From NCBI GenBank assembly GCA_052380005.1, contig JBQTCJ010000013.1: a stretch of 64,000 bases of DNA, one strand, 5' to 3'. This document shows positions 62,183 through 64,000 of this stretch, in pieces (the first letter of the stretch is position 1; each line of letters opens with the position of its first letter). This DNA comes from Salinarimonas sp052380005. GTDB taxonomy: Bacteria; Pseudomonadota; Alphaproteobacteria; Rhizobiales; Beijerinckiaceae. The position numbers were made by a program, and so were the translations under genes. Under the pieces are notes generated by a model, which did no database searches, was not told where the DNA came from, and saw only the letters and a list, made by a program, of their open reading frames with translations.

Positions 62183-63388
62183 GTGACGTCGGCCACGAAA
62201 GACGCCGCCCTCGACGGGCCGGGCACGACGGCGCTGCGCGCGGCGGACGCCGTCGAGACGACGGTCGTCGTGCACGAGGGGCTGGCGGCGGCGCGTGCGG
62301 ACTGGGCGCGGCTCGAGGGGAGCGGGCGCGCCTCGCCCTACCAGACGTTCGCCTGGCAGGACGCCTTCGCCCGCCATGCGGTCGCGCCGGGAACGCGGGT
62401 GCGGGTCGCAGTCCTCCACGAAGCCCGCTCGGGGCGACCGATCCTTCTCCTGCCTCTCGCCGTCGACCGCCGCGGGCCGGTGACCATCGCCGCCCCCCTC
62501 GGCGGCAAGCACGCGAACTTCCACCTGCCGCTCGCCGGCCCGCAGGCGCGCCCGCTGCTGGCGCCCGACGCGATGCGCCGGCACCTCGCCGCGATCGGGC
62601 GGGCGATGGGCATCGACGCCTTCGCCTTCCTCAACCTGCCGCGGACCTGGGCCGGCGAGGCGAACCCGCTGGCGCTGCCCGGCGCGCACCGCGCCGCGAG
62701 CGACGCCTACTGGAGCGCCTTCGCCGACCGTGCGGACGAAGGCCCCGCCGCACCGCTGAGCGGCGAGACGCGCAAGAAGCTGCGCAAGAAGGAGCGTGGG
62801 CTCGCGGCCCTCGGCGCGGTGACCGTCTCGCGGGCGACGACCCGCGACGAGGCGGACCGCACGCTCGACGCCTTCCTCGCCTTCAAGGCCCGGCGCATGC
62901 GCGCGCAGGGCCTGCCCGACCCGTTCGCGGACGCGGCCACCCGCGCGTTCCTGTCGGCCGCCTGCGATCCGCAGGCGGCGGGCGGTCCGGCCATCACGCT
63001 CTGGCGGCTCGCCGTCGGCGATCGCATCGTCGCGACCTTCGGCGCGGCCTGCGACGGCGTGCGCGCGAGCGGCATGTTCACCGCCTTCGACGACACCCCA
63101 GAGATCGCCCGCGGGACGCCGGGCGACATCCTCATGCTCGCCGTCATGGAGGAGCTGCGGGCGCAGGGCTACGAGAGCTTCGACCTCGGCGTGGGCGAGG
63201 CCCGCTACAAGGGTCATTTCTGCGACCGGTCCGAGGAGATGCTGGAGCTGACGCTGCCCGTCACCCTCGCCGGCCGCGCCTGGGCCGTCCAGGCGCGGGT
63301 CGCGGGACGGCTCAAGCGCTTCGCCAAGGGCTCGCCGCGGGTCATGTCCGCGCTCGCGGCCGCGCGGCGGCTCACGCGGCGCGGGTGA
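62183..63388 (+). CDS. GNAT/FemAB-like acetyltransferase (CelD/BcsL type)
   Basis: 401 aa protein with the Acetyltransf_6 (CelD-like) domain in its C-terminal half. Visible are the ETRKKLRKKERGLAALG stretch and YESFDLGVGEARYKGHFCDR near residue 335-355, both typical of the family linked to cellulose/exopolysaccharide synthesis. The GTG start at 62183 follows AAGGACGAGA; upstream frame sequence is antisense to other genes. The genes on either side (deacetylase, chain-length protein) support a role in polysaccharide decoration or assembly. Confidence 0.86.
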   Translation: MTSATKDAALDGPGTTALRAADAVETTVVVHEGLAAARADWARLEGSGRASPYQTFAWQDAFARHAVAPGTRVRVAVLHEARSGRPILLLPLAVDRRGPVTIAAPLGGKHANFHLPLAGPQARPLLAPDAMRRHLAAIGRAMGIDAFAFLNLPRTWAGEANPLALPGAHRAASDAYWSAFADRADEGPAAPLSGETRKKLRKKERGLAALGAVTVSRATTRDEADRTLDAFLAFKARRMRAQGLPDPFADAATRAFLSAACDPQAAGGPAITLWRLAVGDRIVATFGAACDGVRASGMFTAFDDTPEIARGTPGDILMLAVMEELRAQGYESFDLGVGEARYKGHFCDRSEEMLELTLPVTLAGRAWAVQARVAGRLKRFAKGSPRVMSALAAARRLTRRG

Positions 63389-64000
63389 TTTCGTCTCCGG
63401 CGGGTGCGAGGGCGACGACGACCTCCGGCGCGCCGGCCTCCTTCGCCGCCTCGTAGAGCGACACGAGCCGCTCGTCCTCCGGCCCCGTGCGCGCCGCGAT
63501 GACGACGGCGTCGGCGCGCTGGGCCATCGCGGCGAGGGCGCCGGGCGCGTGCGCGTCCGGCAGGACGAGGAGCGTCGCGCCGTAGGTCTCGTCGAAGGCG
63601 GCGAGCGCGATCTCGAGCCCTTCCTCCTCCTCCGGCGCGAGCGGATCGACGACGCCCGTGCCGGCGCCGACGCGATGCGGCCGCCCGGCGCCGAGGCGAT
63701 CGATCGCCTCGAAGAAGGAGGCCGTCCCCGCGACGAGATCGGAGAAACCGGGCTTCGCGCCGGCGGGCACGTCCGGGGAAGAGGAGGTGGCGACCTCGAC
63801 GAGGAGCGCGGGCGCCCCGGTCCCGAGCATCTCGCCGAGGCGCTCGGCGAGGGCGGCGGGCAGTCCGCCGGCATCGCGCGCGGTGACGAGGATGCGGCGG
63901 CTGCCGTCGGCGGTGGCGACGCGCCCGAGCCGGGCGGCGAGTGCCGCGATGTCGAACCCTTCCGCGTCCGTGCGCGCGGGTGCGACGGGCCGCTCGCGCC
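63372..64000 (-). CDS. Exopolysaccharide chain-length/tyrosine-kinase-like protein (truncated by window end)
   Basis: C-terminal ~209 residues of a gene that runs past the right edge: the frame stays open upstream of the internal ATG at 63830 to position 64000, so that ATG is not the start. The visible part resembles the degenerate ATPase domain of GumC/Wzc-type polysaccharide proteins: strand RRILVTARDAG, then VEVATSS, VGAGTGVVDPLAP, a Walker-B-like LLVLPDAHAPG and DAVVIAARTG. A clear Walker A Lys is not seen. It overlaps the acetyltransferase tail by 17 bp. Confidence 0.65.
   Translation of the reverse strand, partial: RERPVAPARTDAEGFDIAALAARLGRVATADGSRRILVTARDAGGLPAALAERLGEMLGTGAPALLVEVATSSSPDVPAGAKPGFSDLVAGTASFFEAIDRLGAGRPHRVGAGTGVVDPLAPEEEEGLEIALAAFDETYGATLLVLPDAHAPGALAAMAQRADAVVIAARTGPEDERLVSLYEAAKEAGAPEVVVALAPAGDEITRAA

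Overview
The window is a very GC-rich (about 70% or more by eye) stretch of bacterial chromosome carrying about 58 protein genes and, as far as I can see, no rRNA, tRNA, CRISPR array, transposase or phage gene. The gene content fits an alphaproteobacterium of the Hyphomicrobiales (Rhizobiales): fumC followed by DUF4169 and ribbon-helix-helix genes, a long CarB with an insertion, a DUF2336 protein, MeaB, and a leucine leader peptide ahead of leuA. A relative of Methylobacteriaceae/Salinarimonadaceae is my guess; no marker here settles it.

Layout. 0-5 kb: stress operon prkA - yeaH - spoVR. 5-7 kb: Kef-type antiporter. 7-10 kb: a small accessory locus with a divergent Lrp/AsnC regulator and an operon of a YqcI/YcgG-family haem oxygenase-like protein, a one-domain cupin and an amino-acid permease. 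10-19 kb: two chemoreceptors, a flavin oxidoreductase with a DCC protein, RadC, and an acyl-ACP synthetase-like enzyme. 19-29 kb: gpt, a CinA-type domain, sfsA, a P450, the fumC operon, a histidine kinase, an orphan ChrR-like protein, a YqaA-type membrane protein, an FAA hydrolase and an SDR. 29.7-34.5 kb: carB, greA and a small exported protein. 34.5-41.7 kb: GNAT/TetR/DUF4260 operon, a subtilisin autotransporter, a lytic transglycosylase, a lipoprotein hydrolase and two small genes of unknown function. 42-45.6 kb: meaB, DUF2336, small membrane proteins, csaA. 45.8-51.7 kb: leuA with a complete leader-peptide attenuation region, then Nudix, PhzF-like, EEP nuclease and pdxY. 51.7-58.4 kb: two giant paralogous genes of unknown function. 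58.5-64 kb: ilvC, DUF924, LOG, and the edge of a polysaccharide locus (deacetylase, CelD-like acetyltransferase, truncated chain-length/kinase protein).

The least ordinary parts are: (1) the two giant proteins (1087 and 1009 aa), which share N-terminal segments that are identical at DNA level over 394 and 336 bp but carry unrelated C-terminal domains; (2) the haem-oxygenase/cupin/permease/Lrp locus, which could be a two-protein counterpart of the N-hydroxylase plus cupin chemistry known from SznF; (3) the leu leader peptide; (4) a dispersed hairpin repeat at three intergenic sites; (5) a ChrR-like anti-sigma protein that has lost both zinc-binding cysteines. Long open frames opposite real genes are very common here because of the GC content and were left out.
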